In this document: positions 1-8,260 of the stretch, piece after piece
Position numbering within the stretch: position 1 is the first letter of the stretch
Layout of the letters: each line of letters begins with the position of its first letter
Notes under the pieces: generated by a model
What the model was told of the DNA's origin: nothing
The model's database searches: none
The model's input: the letters and a program-made list of their open reading frames with translations, nothing else
Translations under genes and position numbers: made by a program
NCBI GenBank assembly: GCA_031265875.1
Contig: JAISCA010000040.1
Span: forward strand, 1 to 32,112
Length of the DNA: 32,112 nucleotides
Direction of reading: 5' to 3'
DNA from: Propionibacteriaceae bacterium
GTDB lineage: Bacteria > Actinomycetota > Actinomycetes > Propionibacteriales > Propionibacteriaceae

Positions 1-179
1 TCGACGGGTTCACCGTGGCGGAAGCGTTCGGCTTGGGGTCCGATGAATTTGGGTCCGGGGAAGGCCGTGGTGACGGCGGCGACGGGGCATTGGGTCTCGC
101 AGATGGTGCATTTGACGCAATGGTCCAGGCTGGCCCTAGCCAACTCGTGACCGGCGAACTCAAGCGCGCTGTTAGACAT
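1..179 (-). CDS. glpC: Anaerobic glycerol-3-phosphate dehydrogenase subunit C (partial; N-terminal 59 residues)
   Basis: Only the N-terminus lies in the window; the gene continues past the left edge. The translation has the four-cysteine [4Fe-4S] ligand pattern C21-x2-C24-x2-C27-x3-C31-P typical of GlpC and of HdrD/GlcF-like iron-sulfur subunits. In this family GlpC anchors the GlpAB dimer to the membrane and passes electrons from glycerol 3-phosphate oxidation to (mena)quinone. The ATG shares one base with the TGA of glpB (TGATG), so translation is probably coupled. The position directly after glpA and glpB makes the assignment firm, although the second cluster motif and the C-terminal CCG repeats cannot be seen here. 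Confidence 0.88.
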   Translation of the reverse strand, partial: MSNSALEFAGHELARASLDHCVKCTICETQCPVAAVTTAFPGPKFIGPQAERFRHGEPV

Positions 180-1435
180 CACTGACCTTTCAGGATCGCG
201 TCGGTGGCGGCCATGGCCGAGCCCAGGGCGATGCCCTCGCCCGACTTCTCCGACCAGCGGGTGGCGCCGGCCAGGACGCCGCCGGCGGCGTGCAGATTGT
301 GGTAGACCACCTGACCGGCCTCGTCCAACACCCGCATGGCGGAGTCGACGCCGACCCCGACCTTGAACAAGAGCTGGTCTTGCCAGTAGTCGCCGGTGAT
401 GAGGTCGTCGGCCTCGCCGCCGCGCAGGGGCAGACCGAAGACAGTCTCACTCAGTTGGCCGTACGAGTCCAGGTGCAGGGCGCCGGACTCGAAACCGCCG
501 GGAGCGTGGATGAAATGGTCCGCGTCATAGCGCTGGTCATGGCCGGCCTGACGCAGGACGACGCCTTGGAGCTGCCAACCCTGGCTGATCACCCCGATCA
601 CATTGGAGCCCAGGACCAGTCGCACGCCGGCCGCCTTGGCCAAGGCGATGAGGGCTTGGTTCAATCTCATACCAGGCACCGAGGGCGGGGCCAAGGCGAT
701 CTCGAAGACGGGCCGTCCCAGTCGCCGCTCCAGGTCGCGCCAGGCCTCCAGGCCGTCGCCGCCGTTCAAACCGAGCATGGCGGGCAGGCCGATGGCCTCC
801 TCGTCGCCCACCACGGCGGCCACGGCCTGGGCGAACTGGGCCCGGAAATCGGCCTGGTCCAAGCTGCGGGCGTAAGTCAGGGCCGAGCAGTCGGCTTCGC
901 CCGGCCGGGCCGGCAGGTCGATCCGATAGGGCCGGGCCGTGATCGCCCCGCCGCCCGGGGCCGGCGTGCGGCCGATGTTGGCGGCGCACAGCTCGGGGTA
1001 GAAGTCCTTCAGTTGGCGCGGCCCGACGATGGCCCAGGTCCGCCCGCCGCTGGCCGCGCCTCCCGCCATCGAGGGCTGATAGAGGCAGGTCGGGCGCAGG
1101 GCGCCGACGGCCGTGGGGAAGCAGAGATTACGCTCCGGGTCGCCGGTCAACAGCCCCGGCAGGGCCTGGGTCAGCCAGCTCAAGCCGGCCTTGACCTGGT
1201 CGGCTCCGATGGCGGCGTAGGGGTGGTGGGGGTCGGTCTTGATCAGAGCGGCCAAGGTCTTGAACGGCCGGTCCACCCGCTCGGAGGCGTAACCCAGCAC
1301 GTCGACCGTGCCCTGGGACAATTGCAGCCCGCCCAAGCCCTTGCTCAAGAGGGTGACGCTCTGGCCGGCCTGGGCCAGCCGGATGGCCGAGACCAGCCCG
1401 CTGAGGCCGGCTCCGATGACGATGGTGTCGGTCAT
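179..1435 (-). CDS. glpB: Anaerobic glycerol-3-phosphate dehydrogenase subunit B (flavoprotein)
   Basis: The protein of about 418 residues is almost exactly the length of E. coli GlpB (419). It opens with a dinucleotide-binding fold, TDTIVIGAGLSGLVSAIRLA, with the GxGxxG signature for the FAD/FMN ADP moiety, followed by the GGLQLSQGTVDVLGY segment typical of GlpB. In the GlpABC complex it is the flavin subunit that relays electrons from GlpA towards GlpC. I chose the ATG at 1435 because it lies 7 nt after an AGGAGG and overlaps the glpA stop as TGATG, the same arrangement used at the glpB-glpC junction. An in-frame GTG one codon upstream (1438) is possible. It is the middle gene of a tightly coupled minus-strand operon glpA-glpB-glpC. 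Confidence 0.92.
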   Translation of the reverse strand: MTDTIVIGAGLSGLVSAIRLAQAGQSVTLLSKGLGGLQLSQGTVDVLGYASERVDRPFKTLAALIKTDPHHPYAAIGADQVKAGLSWLTQALPGLLTGDPERNLCFPTAVGALRPTCLYQPSMAGGAASGGRTWAIVGPRQLKDFYPELCAANIGRTPAPGGGAITARPYRIDLPARPGEADCSALTYARSLDQADFRAQFAQAVAAVVGDEEAIGLPAMLGLNGGDGLEAWRDLERRLGRPVFEIALAPPSVPGMRLNQALIALAKAAGVRLVLGSNVIGVISQGWQLQGVVLRQAGHDQRYDADHFIHAPGGFESGALHLDSYGQLSETVFGLPLRGGEADDLITGDYWQDQLLFKVGVGVDSAMRVLDEAGQVVYHNLHAAGGVLAGATRWSEKSGEGIALGSAMAATDAILKGQ

Positions 1436-3009
1436 CACACGACCTCCTGAGTCTGAGCCGGCAGATGATCGACGTCGAGGATGCCTTGCAGAATCCAGTC
1501 GTCGAGGACGGTCTGACGGACTTGGTCGCCGTGCAGGATGGGCCAGAGGCCGATCCAGCGGTTGGCCAGGAAGAGCCTAAGCAGGCCAGTCGCCCGCTCG
1601 ATGTCGATCTTGCCTTCGGCGAAGGCCAGGCCGGCCGCCCGGGCGGAGCAGAAACCGCCCTGGCAAGGCCCCATGCCCAAGCGGGATTGGCGTCTGAGGT
1701 CGTCCAGGGTGGCGTGGGGGAACTCGGTCAGTAAATCCACGAACTGTCGACGTCCCAACAACTCACACTCACAGATGGTTTGGTCCGACAATCGGTCGGT
1801 CTCGCGCTCGGCCAAACGGTGGGTGATCTGGTAGTTGTGGGCGTCCTCCTGACCGGGGCAGGCCTCCTGAGCCGTCCGGCAGGGATGGTGGCTGCCGAGT
1901 TTGTCCTCCATGGCGTCGACGATGTGCTCGGCCATCAGCCGGTAGGTGGTGAACTTGCCGCCGCCGATGGTCAACATGCCGCTCAGGCCGTCGCGGTCCT
2001 GGTGGTCCATGATCGACATGCCGCGCGACATGTGACGGGTGTCGGAGGAGGCCACGCGGTCGTCCTTGATCAGAGGCCTAGCCCCGGCCCAGGCGTGCAC
2101 CGCCCGGGCTTGACGGAAGCCAGGCACCAGCGACTCGCCGGCGTCGAGCAGTTGCTGGACCTCGCGTCTCGGGATCTCCAGATGGTCGGGGTCGTCCACC
2201 TTGATGTCGGTGGTGCCGATGATGCAGACGGTGTGGTCGGGCACGATGATGTCGCCGTCGGCCGGCTTGGCGCAGCGGTTGACGACCATGTTGACCAGCC
2301 GGTGGCTCATCGCCACCATGACGCCGCGGCCGGGCACCACTTCGACGGGGTGGCAGCCGGCCAAGGCGGCCACCTGCCCGGCCCAAGGCCCGGCGCAGTT
2401 GAGCAGGAAGCCGCACTCGATGGCCAATTCCTCACCGGTCTTGAGGTCCTGAGCCAAGACTCCCTTGACGGACTGGCCGTCGCGCTCGATGGCCGTGACC
2501 TTGGTGTAAGGCAGGATCTGGGCCCCGTACTGACGGGCCGAGGCGACCGCGCTCCAGACGATCTGCCAACCGTCGATGGTGCCGTCCTGAACCCGGAAGG
2601 CCCGTTTCAAACCGGGGTGGATGCGAGGCTCCAAAGCCAGGGCCTGTCCCGGCGTGATCTCTTCGACCGGCATCTTGGCCTCGGCCGCGCCGGCTAAGAA
2701 CTTGTCCCCGAAGCCCGGATCGTCCTCCGGGCCGACGATGAACAGGCCGCCGGTCCGTTCCACCGCGTGGGCTTGGATCCGGGTGACGATGGCGTTCTCA
2801 CTGGCGCACTCGGCTCCCGAGCCGGGATCGGCCACGACATAGCGCCCACCGGAGTGGAGCAAGCCGTGGAACCGTCCGCTGGTGCCTTGAGCCAGATCGG
2901 CCCGGTCGAGCAGAATCGCCCGGTAGCCACGCATGGCCAGGTCCCGGACGACTCCGGCTCCGGTCGAGCCCCCACCGATCACCACGACATCGGCGCTCAA
3001 CTTCCTCAT
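1435..3009 (-). CDS. glpA: Anaerobic glycerol-3-phosphate dehydrogenase subunit A
   Basis: Catalytic subunit that oxidises sn-glycerol 3-phosphate to dihydroxyacetone phosphate. The N-terminus carries the FAD-binding motif VVVIGGGSTGAG (residues 8-19), followed by the GTSGRFHGLLHSGGRY segment conserved in GlpA/GlpD oxidases. The C-terminal 100 residues form a BFD-like [2Fe-2S] domain with cysteines at 413, 415, 449 and 454 (CEC...CQGGFC); this domain is found in GlpA but not in the shorter aerobic GlpD. The length, 524 residues, is close to E. coli GlpA (542). The ATG is preceded by AAGGGAG at suitable spacing. It is the first gene of the operon; the 3' end overlaps glpB (TGATG). Presence of this enzyme implies respiration-linked glycerol use under low oxygen. 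Confidence 0.95.
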   Translation of the reverse strand: MRKLSADVVVIGGGSTGAGVVRDLAMRGYRAILLDRADLAQGTSGRFHGLLHSGGRYVVADPGSGAECASENAIVTRIQAHAVERTGGLFIVGPEDDPGFGDKFLAGAAEAKMPVEEITPGQALALEPRIHPGLKRAFRVQDGTIDGWQIVWSAVASARQYGAQILPYTKVTAIERDGQSVKGVLAQDLKTGEELAIECGFLLNCAGPWAGQVAALAGCHPVEVVPGRGVMVAMSHRLVNMVVNRCAKPADGDIIVPDHTVCIIGTTDIKVDDPDHLEIPRREVQQLLDAGESLVPGFRQARAVHAWAGARPLIKDDRVASSDTRHMSRGMSIMDHQDRDGLSGMLTIGGGKFTTYRLMAEHIVDAMEDKLGSHHPCRTAQEACPGQEDAHNYQITHRLAERETDRLSDQTICECELLGRRQFVDLLTEFPHATLDDLRRQSRLGMGPCQGGFCSARAAGLAFAEGKIDIERATGLLRLFLANRWIGLWPILHGDQVRQTVLDDWILQGILDVDHLPAQTQEVV

Positions 3010-3308
3010 CGAAGCTCCCTTGGTTGGTCGTAGACGCTTCTTACGTTAGTCAATCGCCGTCGCCGCCACGCGGTGGCCCCATGCCGCTTTGTCCGAGTTG
3101 TCGATCAGAGCCTGGGCATACGTTCATGGACGCGTCTGAATGAGCCAATCGACGCGGGGTCGGCGCGACGGTGGTCTGCACATCCGTCCAGAGGTCTAGT
3201 CGAAGCGGAGATCAGGTTGTACCCTGCCTCGGCTCGCTCCCGCGGCCGGTGGCGTCGCCGCCAGGGTCGAACCGGTGGCCACGGCCCGGCCAACTTCCGG
3301 CGGGGGCA
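3010..3308. other. Intergenic stretch between valS and glpA (no gene seen)
   Basis: About 300 bp separating two minus-strand genes. I see no convincing coding frame on either strand. It should hold the 3' end of the valS transcript and the glp promoter. On the minus strand a TTGACT (3048-3053) lies 38 bases before the glpA ATG and could be a -35 box, but no good -10 follows at 16-18 nt. No strong intrinsic terminator (stem plus T-run) is visible after valS; only short GC-rich inverted repeats around 3240-3300. Confidence 0.4.
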
Positions 3309-5891
3309 CTAGGCCAGCGCGACGGTGGCGGTCAGTTCGCCCGCACCCTCTTGCCAGGCGAAGTCGCCCACCAGATGAGCCACCGCTTTGAGGTCGGCCT
3401 GGGCCAGGCGCAGGGCGCTCAGGCTGGCGGCCGGGCCGCTGAAGACGATCTCAGCCACCTCGGCCTTCATCGAGACCTTGGCCTTGGTCTTGGCCCCCCG
3501 GATGGCCACCAGGGCGGCCGAGACCTGCTCCAGCACGGCCGGCTGGCCGGTCCGGCCGGCCACCTCGCTGGCCTCGGGCCACTGGGCCAGGTGGATCGAA
3601 CCGTTCCGCCACCAACTCCAAGCCTCCTCGGTCACGAAGGGGCAGAAGGGGGCGAAGAGGCGCAGGAAGACGCCCAGGGCCAGGCCCAGGGCGGCCTGGG
3701 CCGACTGGGCCAAGGCGGCGCCCTGGCCGCCGTAAGCGCGATCCTTGACCAACTCGACGTAATCGTCGCAGAAGGTCCAGAAGAAGCGCTCGGTGGCCTC
3801 GAGGGCGTCGGTGTACTCGAAGGCCTCGAAGGCGGCCGTGGCCTGATCGACCACTCGGCCCAGATCGTCCAGCATGGCCTGGTCGACCGGCTCGGTCACC
3901 TGGGCCAGGCTCCAGCTGGCCGGATCGAGGCCGGGGAAGCCCAAGATGAACTTGCTGGCGTTGAGGATCTTGGTGGCCAGGCGCCGGCCCACCTTCATCT
4001 GACCCTCGTCGAAGGGCGAGTCGGCGCCGGGCCGAGCCATGGCGGCCCGCCAGCGCACGGCGTCGGAGCCGAAGCGCTCCAGCACGTCGTCCGGCACCAC
4101 CACATTGCCCTGTGACTTGTTCATCTTCTTGCGCTCTGGGTCGAGCACGAAACCGGACAGGGCGGCCCTGGCCCAAGGCGCCTGGTGGTGCTCCAGATGG
4201 GAGCGCACGACGCGGGAGAAGAGCCAGGTCCGGATGATGTCGTGGGCCTGCGGGGCCAAGTCCATCGGGAAGGTCAGATCGAACAGCTCCGGGTCGCGTT
4301 CCCAGCCGCAGGCGATCTGCGGGGTCAGGGAACTGGTGGCCCAGGTGTCCATGACGTCCTGGTCGGCCGTGAAGCCGCCCGGCTGGTCACGCTGGGCCTC
4401 CTCGAAGCCGGGGGCCGGGTCGCGCATCGGGTCGATCGGCAGGGCCGACTCGTCCGGGGTGATGGGGTGCGCCCAATCCGGTTCGCCCTGCTGGTCCAGC
4501 CCGTACCAGACCGGGAAGGGCACGCCGAAGAAGCGCTGGCGCGAGATCAGCCAGTCGCCGCTGACTCCGGCCACCCAGTCGTCGAAGCGGTGCTTCATAT
4601 AATCGGGCACCCAGGCCATCTCGGCCCCGCGGGCCAGCAGGGCCGCCTTGAGGGCGTCGTCCCGGCCACCGTTGCTGATATACCACTGGCGGGAGGACAC
4701 GATCTCGAGCGGCTTGTCGCCCTTCTCGTAGAAATTGGCCTTGCGCATGGTCGGCGTCGGCTCGCCGTCCAGGTCACCGCCCTGCCGCAGCAACTCGACC
4801 ATGGCCTGTCGGGCCGAGAAGGCGGTCTTGCCGGCCAGCTCGGCGTACGGGGCCGGGTCGGCCAGCCAGTCCGGGGCCTCGGCTTGGAGGCGGCCGTTGC
4901 GGGTCACCACCGTGCGAGTGGGCAGGTCCAGCTCGCGCCACCACTGCACGTCGGTCAAGTCACCGAAGGTGCAGCACATGGCGATGCCGGCGCCCTTGTC
5001 CGGTTCGGCCTTGTGGTGGGCCAGGATCGGCACCTCGACGCCGAAGACGGGCGAGCGCACGGTGGTGCCGAAGAGGGGCTGGTAGCGCTCGTCGGCCGGA
5101 TGGGCGATCAGGGCGCAGACCGACACGATCAGTTCCGGACGGGTCGTCTCGACGTACAACGGGCTGCCGTCAGGCCGATGGAAGGCGATCCGGTGGTAGA
5201 AACCGGGGTAGTCCCGGTCCTGCAATTCGGCTTGGGCTACGGCGGTGTCGAAGGTGACGTCCCACAGGGTGGGGGCGTAGGCCAGATAAGCCTCGCCCCG
5301 GGCCAGATTGCGCAGGAAGGCGCGCTGGGCCACCGCCGTCGAGTCAGGCGAGATGGTCGAGTACAAGGTGCGCCAGTCCACCGACAGGCCGAGTTGGCGC
5401 CACAGCGCCTCGAAGGCTCGCTCGTCCACTGAGGTCAGCTTCAGGCACAGCTCGATGAAATTGTCCCGGCTGATCGGCAGCGGCCGCTTCGGGTCCGGCT
5501 GGGCCGGGGGCTCGAAGTCGGGGTCGTAAGCCACGGTGGCGTCGCAGCGGACGCCGTAATAGTTCTGGACCCGCCGCTCGGTCGGCAGACCGTTGTCGTC
5601 CCAGCCCATGGGGTAGAAGACGTGCCGGCCGCGCATGCGTTGATACCGCGCCACCAGGTCGGTGTGGGTGTAGGAGAAGACGTGGCCGACGTGGAGGGAG
5701 CCCGACACCGTGGGCGGGGGAGTGTCGATCGAGAAGACCTCGGCCCGACTGCTGGGGCGGACGAAGTCATAGGTCCCCTGGTCGCGCCAGCGGCTGGACC
5801 ACTTGGCTTCCAGGCCCTCCAAGGCGGGTCGCTCCGGGACGCCGGACCCGAGGCCGGAGCGGGGGGCGGGGACGGGAGTCGCTGAAGTCAT
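3309..5891 (-). CDS. valS: Valine--tRNA ligase
   Basis: Class I aminoacyl-tRNA synthetase of about 860 residues that charges tRNA-Val. The HIGH-type signature is HVGH (residues 67-70) within PPPTVSGSLHVGHVFSYTHT, and the family-typical MGWDDNGLPTERRVQNYYG follows. Then come the editing (CP1) region and a KMSKS-type loop that reads KMNKS (589-593), a Ser-to-Asn change in the ATP-binding loop. An anticodon-binding domain follows; the C-terminus is short, with only a small coiled-coil tail. I chose the ATG at 5891 over the one 9 bases upstream because TAAGAT (5899-5904, minus strand) sits exactly 7 nt before it, which suggests a leaderless transcript and would put the upstream ATG inside the -10 box. 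It is transcribed divergently from the ABC exporter. Confidence 0.95.
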   Translation of the reverse strand: MTSATPVPAPRSGLGSGVPERPALEGLEAKWSSRWRDQGTYDFVRPSSRAEVFSIDTPPPTVSGSLHVGHVFSYTHTDLVARYQRMRGRHVFYPMGWDDNGLPTERRVQNYYGVRCDATVAYDPDFEPPAQPDPKRPLPISRDNFIELCLKLTSVDERAFEALWRQLGLSVDWRTLYSTISPDSTAVAQRAFLRNLARGEAYLAYAPTLWDVTFDTAVAQAELQDRDYPGFYHRIAFHRPDGSPLYVETTRPELIVSVCALIAHPADERYQPLFGTTVRSPVFGVEVPILAHHKAEPDKGAGIAMCCTFGDLTDVQWWRELDLPTRTVVTRNGRLQAEAPDWLADPAPYAELAGKTAFSARQAMVELLRQGGDLDGEPTPTMRKANFYEKGDKPLEIVSSRQWYISNGGRDDALKAALLARGAEMAWVPDYMKHRFDDWVAGVSGDWLISRQRFFGVPFPVWYGLDQQGEPDWAHPITPDESALPIDPMRDPAPGFEEAQRDQPGGFTADQDVMDTWATSSLTPQIACGWERDPELFDLTFPMDLAPQAHDIIRTWLFSRVVRSHLEHHQAPWARAALSGFVLDPERKKMNKSQGNVVVPDDVLERFGSDAVRWRAAMARPGADSPFDEGQMKVGRRLATKILNASKFILGFPGLDPASWSLAQVTEPVDQAMLDDLGRVVDQATAAFEAFEYTDALEATERFFWTFCDDYVELVKDRAYGGQGAALAQSAQAALGLALGVFLRLFAPFCPFVTEEAWSWWRNGSIHLAQWPEASEVAGRTGQPAVLEQVSAALVAIRGAKTKAKVSMKAEVAEIVFSGPAASLSALRLAQADLKAVAHLVGDFAWQEGAGELTATVALA

Positions 5892-5898
5892 GGAGTGC

Positions 5899-5904
5899 AT
5901 CTTA
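5899..5904 (-). promoter_or_regulatory. Candidate -10 box for leaderless valS
   Basis: On the minus strand TAAGAT (TANNNT consensus, 5 of 6 to TATAAT) ends 7 nt before the valS ATG at 5891. No Shine-Dalgarno precedes this ATG. A clear -35 hexamer is not visible. Confidence 0.4.
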
Positions 5905-5968
5905 CTGTTCCGCTGCGACAGCCGTTTCTGATCCGGCCGGCCGCTCCGAGCCCGCTGTCAGACCTCTA

Positions 5969-5987
5969 TGCTAATGTGATAGCACAT
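5969..5987. promoter_or_regulatory. Overlapping palindromes, candidate operator of the ABC exporter operon
   Basis: Two nested inverted repeats share the same bases: TGCTA-N6-TAGCA (5969-5984) and ATGTG-N4-CACAT (5974-5987). The site overlaps or immediately follows a possible -10 (TATGCT, 5967-5972) and lies about 30 bp before the leader ORF. The ATGT...ACAT half-sites resemble those of small dimeric repressors such as PadR or GntR/YtrA-type regulators that often control drug-type ABC exporters, but no regulator gene is adjacent. The operator role is inferred from symmetry and position only. Confidence 0.4.
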
Positions 5988-6013
5988 ATTTTCTGAGCCT
6001 AGGAGCAGACCCC

Positions 6014-6058
6014 ATGACAGTCGCGCCCCACTCCCAGCGGTCCTGGAGCCCAGCATGA
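6014..6058 (+). CDS. Putative 14-codon leader peptide overlapping the ABC ATPase start
   Basis: AGGAG (6001-6005) stands 8 nt before an ATG that opens a 14-codon frame, MTVAPHSQRSWSPA, whose TGA overlaps the ATG of the ABC ATPase as ATGA. The two frames differ, so it is not an N-terminal extension. The arrangement predicts translational coupling: ribosomes finishing the mini-ORF would reinitiate on the ATPase, which also has a weak GGAG of its own. Content does not resemble known attenuator peptides and there is no run of a single regulatory codon. It could be fortuitous, but the good ribosome site and exact ATGA junction argue for a real leader. Confidence 0.45.
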   Translation: MTVAPHSQRSWSPA

Positions 6059-6975
6059 CCGGCCTCGGCCAGCCCGTGGTCCACATCGAGGACTTCCGGA
6101 TGGATTTCGGCGACCAGGCCGTCATCAAAGGTTTGTCCTTCGACGTGGAGGCCGGCGAGACCTTCGGCTTCCTCGGCTCCAACGGCTCCGGCAAGACCAC
6201 CACCATCCGGGCCCTGCTCGGCATCTACCTGCCCACGGCCGGTGTCCTCCACGTCGACGGGCGCCCCTTCAAGCCCAGCCAGTCCGGCGAGCTGGGCTAC
6301 CTGCCGGAGGAACGCGGGCTGTACAAGAAGGAGCCCGTCCTGCGCACCATGGTCTACTTCGGCCGGCTCAAGGGCATGTCGGCCGCCGCCGCCAAGCGCT
6401 GGTCGCTGGCCTACCTGGAGCGGGTCGGCCTACAGGACAAGGCCAACGTCCGGCTGGACAAGCTGTCCGGCGGCCAACAGCAGAAGGTCCAACTCGGCGT
6501 CACCATCATGAACCAGCCCCGGCTGCTCATCCTGGACGAGCCGACCAAGGGCTTCGACCCAGTCAACCGGCGTCTCCTGCTGGACCTGATCGACGAACAG
6601 AAACAGGCCGGGGCCACCGTCGTCATGGTGACCCACCAGATGGAGGAGGTCGAGCGCCTGTGCGACCGCGTCATCCTGCTCAAGGACGGCGTGGCCCGGG
6701 CTTACGGCAGCGTGGCCGAGGTCCAGGAGGAATTCGGCGGCACCACCGTCAAGGTGACTTACCAGGGCCAGCTGCCCGACTTGCCCGATTGCCGGCAGGT
6801 GGCGGCCGACGAGGCCGGCCACGTCGAGTTGAGCGTGCCCAAAGGGCTGGACCTGTCCGACCTGTTGGGTCGCTTGGTCTCGTCCGGTGTGGCCGTGACC
6901 GCTTTCACACCCAGCCGCCGGTCCTTGGACTCGATCTTCGTCGAGGTCTACGGCAGCGCCGCCCAGGAGGACTGA
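6055..6975 (+). CDS. ABC transporter ATP-binding protein (NatA-like)
   Basis: Complete ATPase of 306 residues: Walker A GSNGSGKT (41-48), signature LSGGQ (137-141), Walker B LLILDEP (157-163) with the following TKGFDP D-loop region, and the switch histidine in VTHQ (H194). The C-terminal 80 residues look like the DUF4162-type extension found in NatA/drug-exporter ATPases. It energises the adjacent permease, separated by only 2 nt. In B. subtilis NatAB extrudes sodium; many actinobacterial relatives export drugs or lipids, so the substrate is open. It begins at the ATGA junction with the 14-codon leader ORF and lies downstream of a palindromic operator candidate. Confidence 0.88.
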   Translation: MTGLGQPVVHIEDFRMDFGDQAVIKGLSFDVEAGETFGFLGSNGSGKTTTIRALLGIYLPTAGVLHVDGRPFKPSQSGELGYLPEERGLYKKEPVLRTMVYFGRLKGMSAAAAKRWSLAYLERVGLQDKANVRLDKLSGGQQQKVQLGVTIMNQPRLLILDEPTKGFDPVNRRLLLDLIDEQKQAGATVVMVTHQMEEVERLCDRVILLKDGVARAYGSVAEVQEEFGGTTVKVTYQGQLPDLPDCRQVAADEAGHVELSVPKGLDLSDLLGRLVSSGVAVTAFTPSRRSLDSIFVEVYGSAAQED

Positions 6976-6977
6976 CC

Positions 6978-8201
6978 ATGGCCAAATCCAACATCGCCAC
7001 CGTGGCCGGCTTCGAGATCAATCGCCATCTGCGCCGTAAGAGCCTGTGGATCTTCACCCTGCTGGTGCCGATCGCCATCATCGCCATCGGGCTGATCTCG
7101 GGCCTCAGCTCGGCCGCCGCCGATAGCACCATCGCCGAGCAGCAGAACGAGCAGTTCAGTTTCGAGTACGTCGACGCCTCCGGCTTGATCGACCAGACCA
7201 TCGCCGCCCAATTGGGCGGTCAGGTGGCCAGCGACCCGGCCAGCGGGCTGGAGGACGTCAAGAGCGGGAGGATCGAGGCCTTCTTCAACTACCCGGCCGA
7301 CCCCTCCCAGCAAGCCATCGAGGTGGCCGGGGCCGACGTCGGCATCGTCGAGAACGGCCGTTACGCCTCCGTCGCCCGCAGCCTGCTGCAGGCCTCGGTG
7401 GCGGCTGAGCTGAACGATCCGATGACGCTGGCCATCGTGGCCGGGGAGACCCCGGTCACCACCACGGCCTATCGCGACGGCCAGGCCACCGACGGTCTGG
7501 GCCGGGTGGTGGCCCCGATACTGTACCTAGTGATCTTCTTCATGGCCTTGGTCATGCTAGGCAACCAGATGTTGTCGGCCACCTTGGAGGAGAAGGAGAA
7601 CCGGGTCTCGGAGATGATCCTCACCACCATCGACGCCACCAGTCTGCTGATCGGCAAGGTGGTCGGTGTGGTGGTGGTCGGCCTGGCCCAGATGCTGACC
7701 CTGTTGCTGCCTTCGCTGGGCGCGTTGTTCTTCTTCCGGGAGAACCTCGACCTGGCCGGCCTCGATCTCAGTCAGCTCAGCTTCCAGCCGCGGCCCATGA
7801 TCTTGGGGCTGTTGTTGCTGGGCGGCGGACTGGCTTTGTACACGGCCTGCCTGGTCACCATCGGCGCCATCATGCCGACGGCCCAGGACGCCGGGCCGGC
7901 CTTCAGCGCCGTCATCCTGCTCTGCGTCATGCCGTTGTACGCGATCGTCTGGGTGGCCACCAACCCGGATTCGGCCGCCGTCATCGCCCTCACCCTGTTC
8001 CCCTTGTCGGCCCCCATCACGGCCATGATGCGCAACGCCTTGGGCGTCCTGCCGCTGTGGCAGGCCGTGGTGGCGCTGATCGAGTTGTACGGTCTGGCCG
8101 CGCTCGTCCTCGCCCTCGGCACCCGTCTCTTCCGTTACGGCTCGATCGCCTACGCCGGTCGCGTCAATTTGAAGGCGGCCCTGACCCGCCGTCAAGCCTG
8201 A
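6978..8201 (+). CDS. ABC transporter permease (NatB-like, ABC-2 family)
   Basis: A 407-residue membrane protein with the ABC-2 exporter layout: one N-terminal membrane helix (about residues 18-40, WIFTLLVPIAIIAIGLISGL), a large outside domain of about 150 residues, then five or so hydrophobic helices in the second half, starting with the one containing LYLVIFFMALVMLGNQ. The conserved LEEKENRVSEMIL segment of NatB-type permeases follows that helix. The ATG is preceded by AGGAGG at 7 nt and lies 2 nt after the ATPase stop, so the pair is one operon. Substrate unknown. Confidence 0.85.
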   Translation: MAKSNIATVAGFEINRHLRRKSLWIFTLLVPIAIIAIGLISGLSSAAADSTIAEQQNEQFSFEYVDASGLIDQTIAAQLGGQVASDPASGLEDVKSGRIEAFFNYPADPSQQAIEVAGADVGIVENGRYASVARSLLQASVAAELNDPMTLAIVAGETPVTTTAYRDGQATDGLGRVVAPILYLVIFFMALVMLGNQMLSATLEEKENRVSEMILTTIDATSLLIGKVVGVVVVGLAQMLTLLLPSLGALFFFRENLDLAGLDLSQLSFQPRPMILGLLLLGGGLALYTACLVTIGAIMPTAQDAGPAFSAVILLCVMPLYAIVWVATNPDSAAVIALTLFPLSAPITAMMRNALGVLPLWQAVVALIELYGLAALVLALGTRLFRYGSIAYAGRVNLKAALTRRQA

Positions 8202-8205
8202 GACC

Positions 8206-8244
8206 CAGTCTGACCGGGCAGTCTGACCGGTTCGGTCTGGTCAG
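8206..8244. repeat. Direct repeat plus hairpin in the convergent gap (possible shared terminator)
   Basis: The 59-bp gap between the convergent permease and DsbA-like genes holds CAGTCTGACCGG twice (8206-8217 and 8219-8230), then an inverted repeat CTGACC-N10-GGTCAG (8223-8244) with an inner GACCG-GTT-CGGTC stem. There is no T-run, so any termination role is inferred from position. Confidence 0.35.
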
Positions 8245-8260
8245 CCGGTGAAATCTGTCC

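Noticed and set aside
290-1450. A 386-codon plus-strand frame opposite glpB
   Set aside because: It is the antisense shadow of glpB in high-GC DNA; the translation is Gly/Val/Gln/His-rich with no recognisable motif.
5901-5968. A T-box leader controlling valS
   Set aside because: The upstream space is short, the -10 box abuts the start, and no stem I or T-box consensus is present.
6660-6977. Upstream extension of the ABC permease reading frame into the ATPase gene
   Set aside because: The first 106 codons overlap the ATPase out of frame and are Arg/Gly-rich; a perfect AGGAGG precedes the ATG at 6978.
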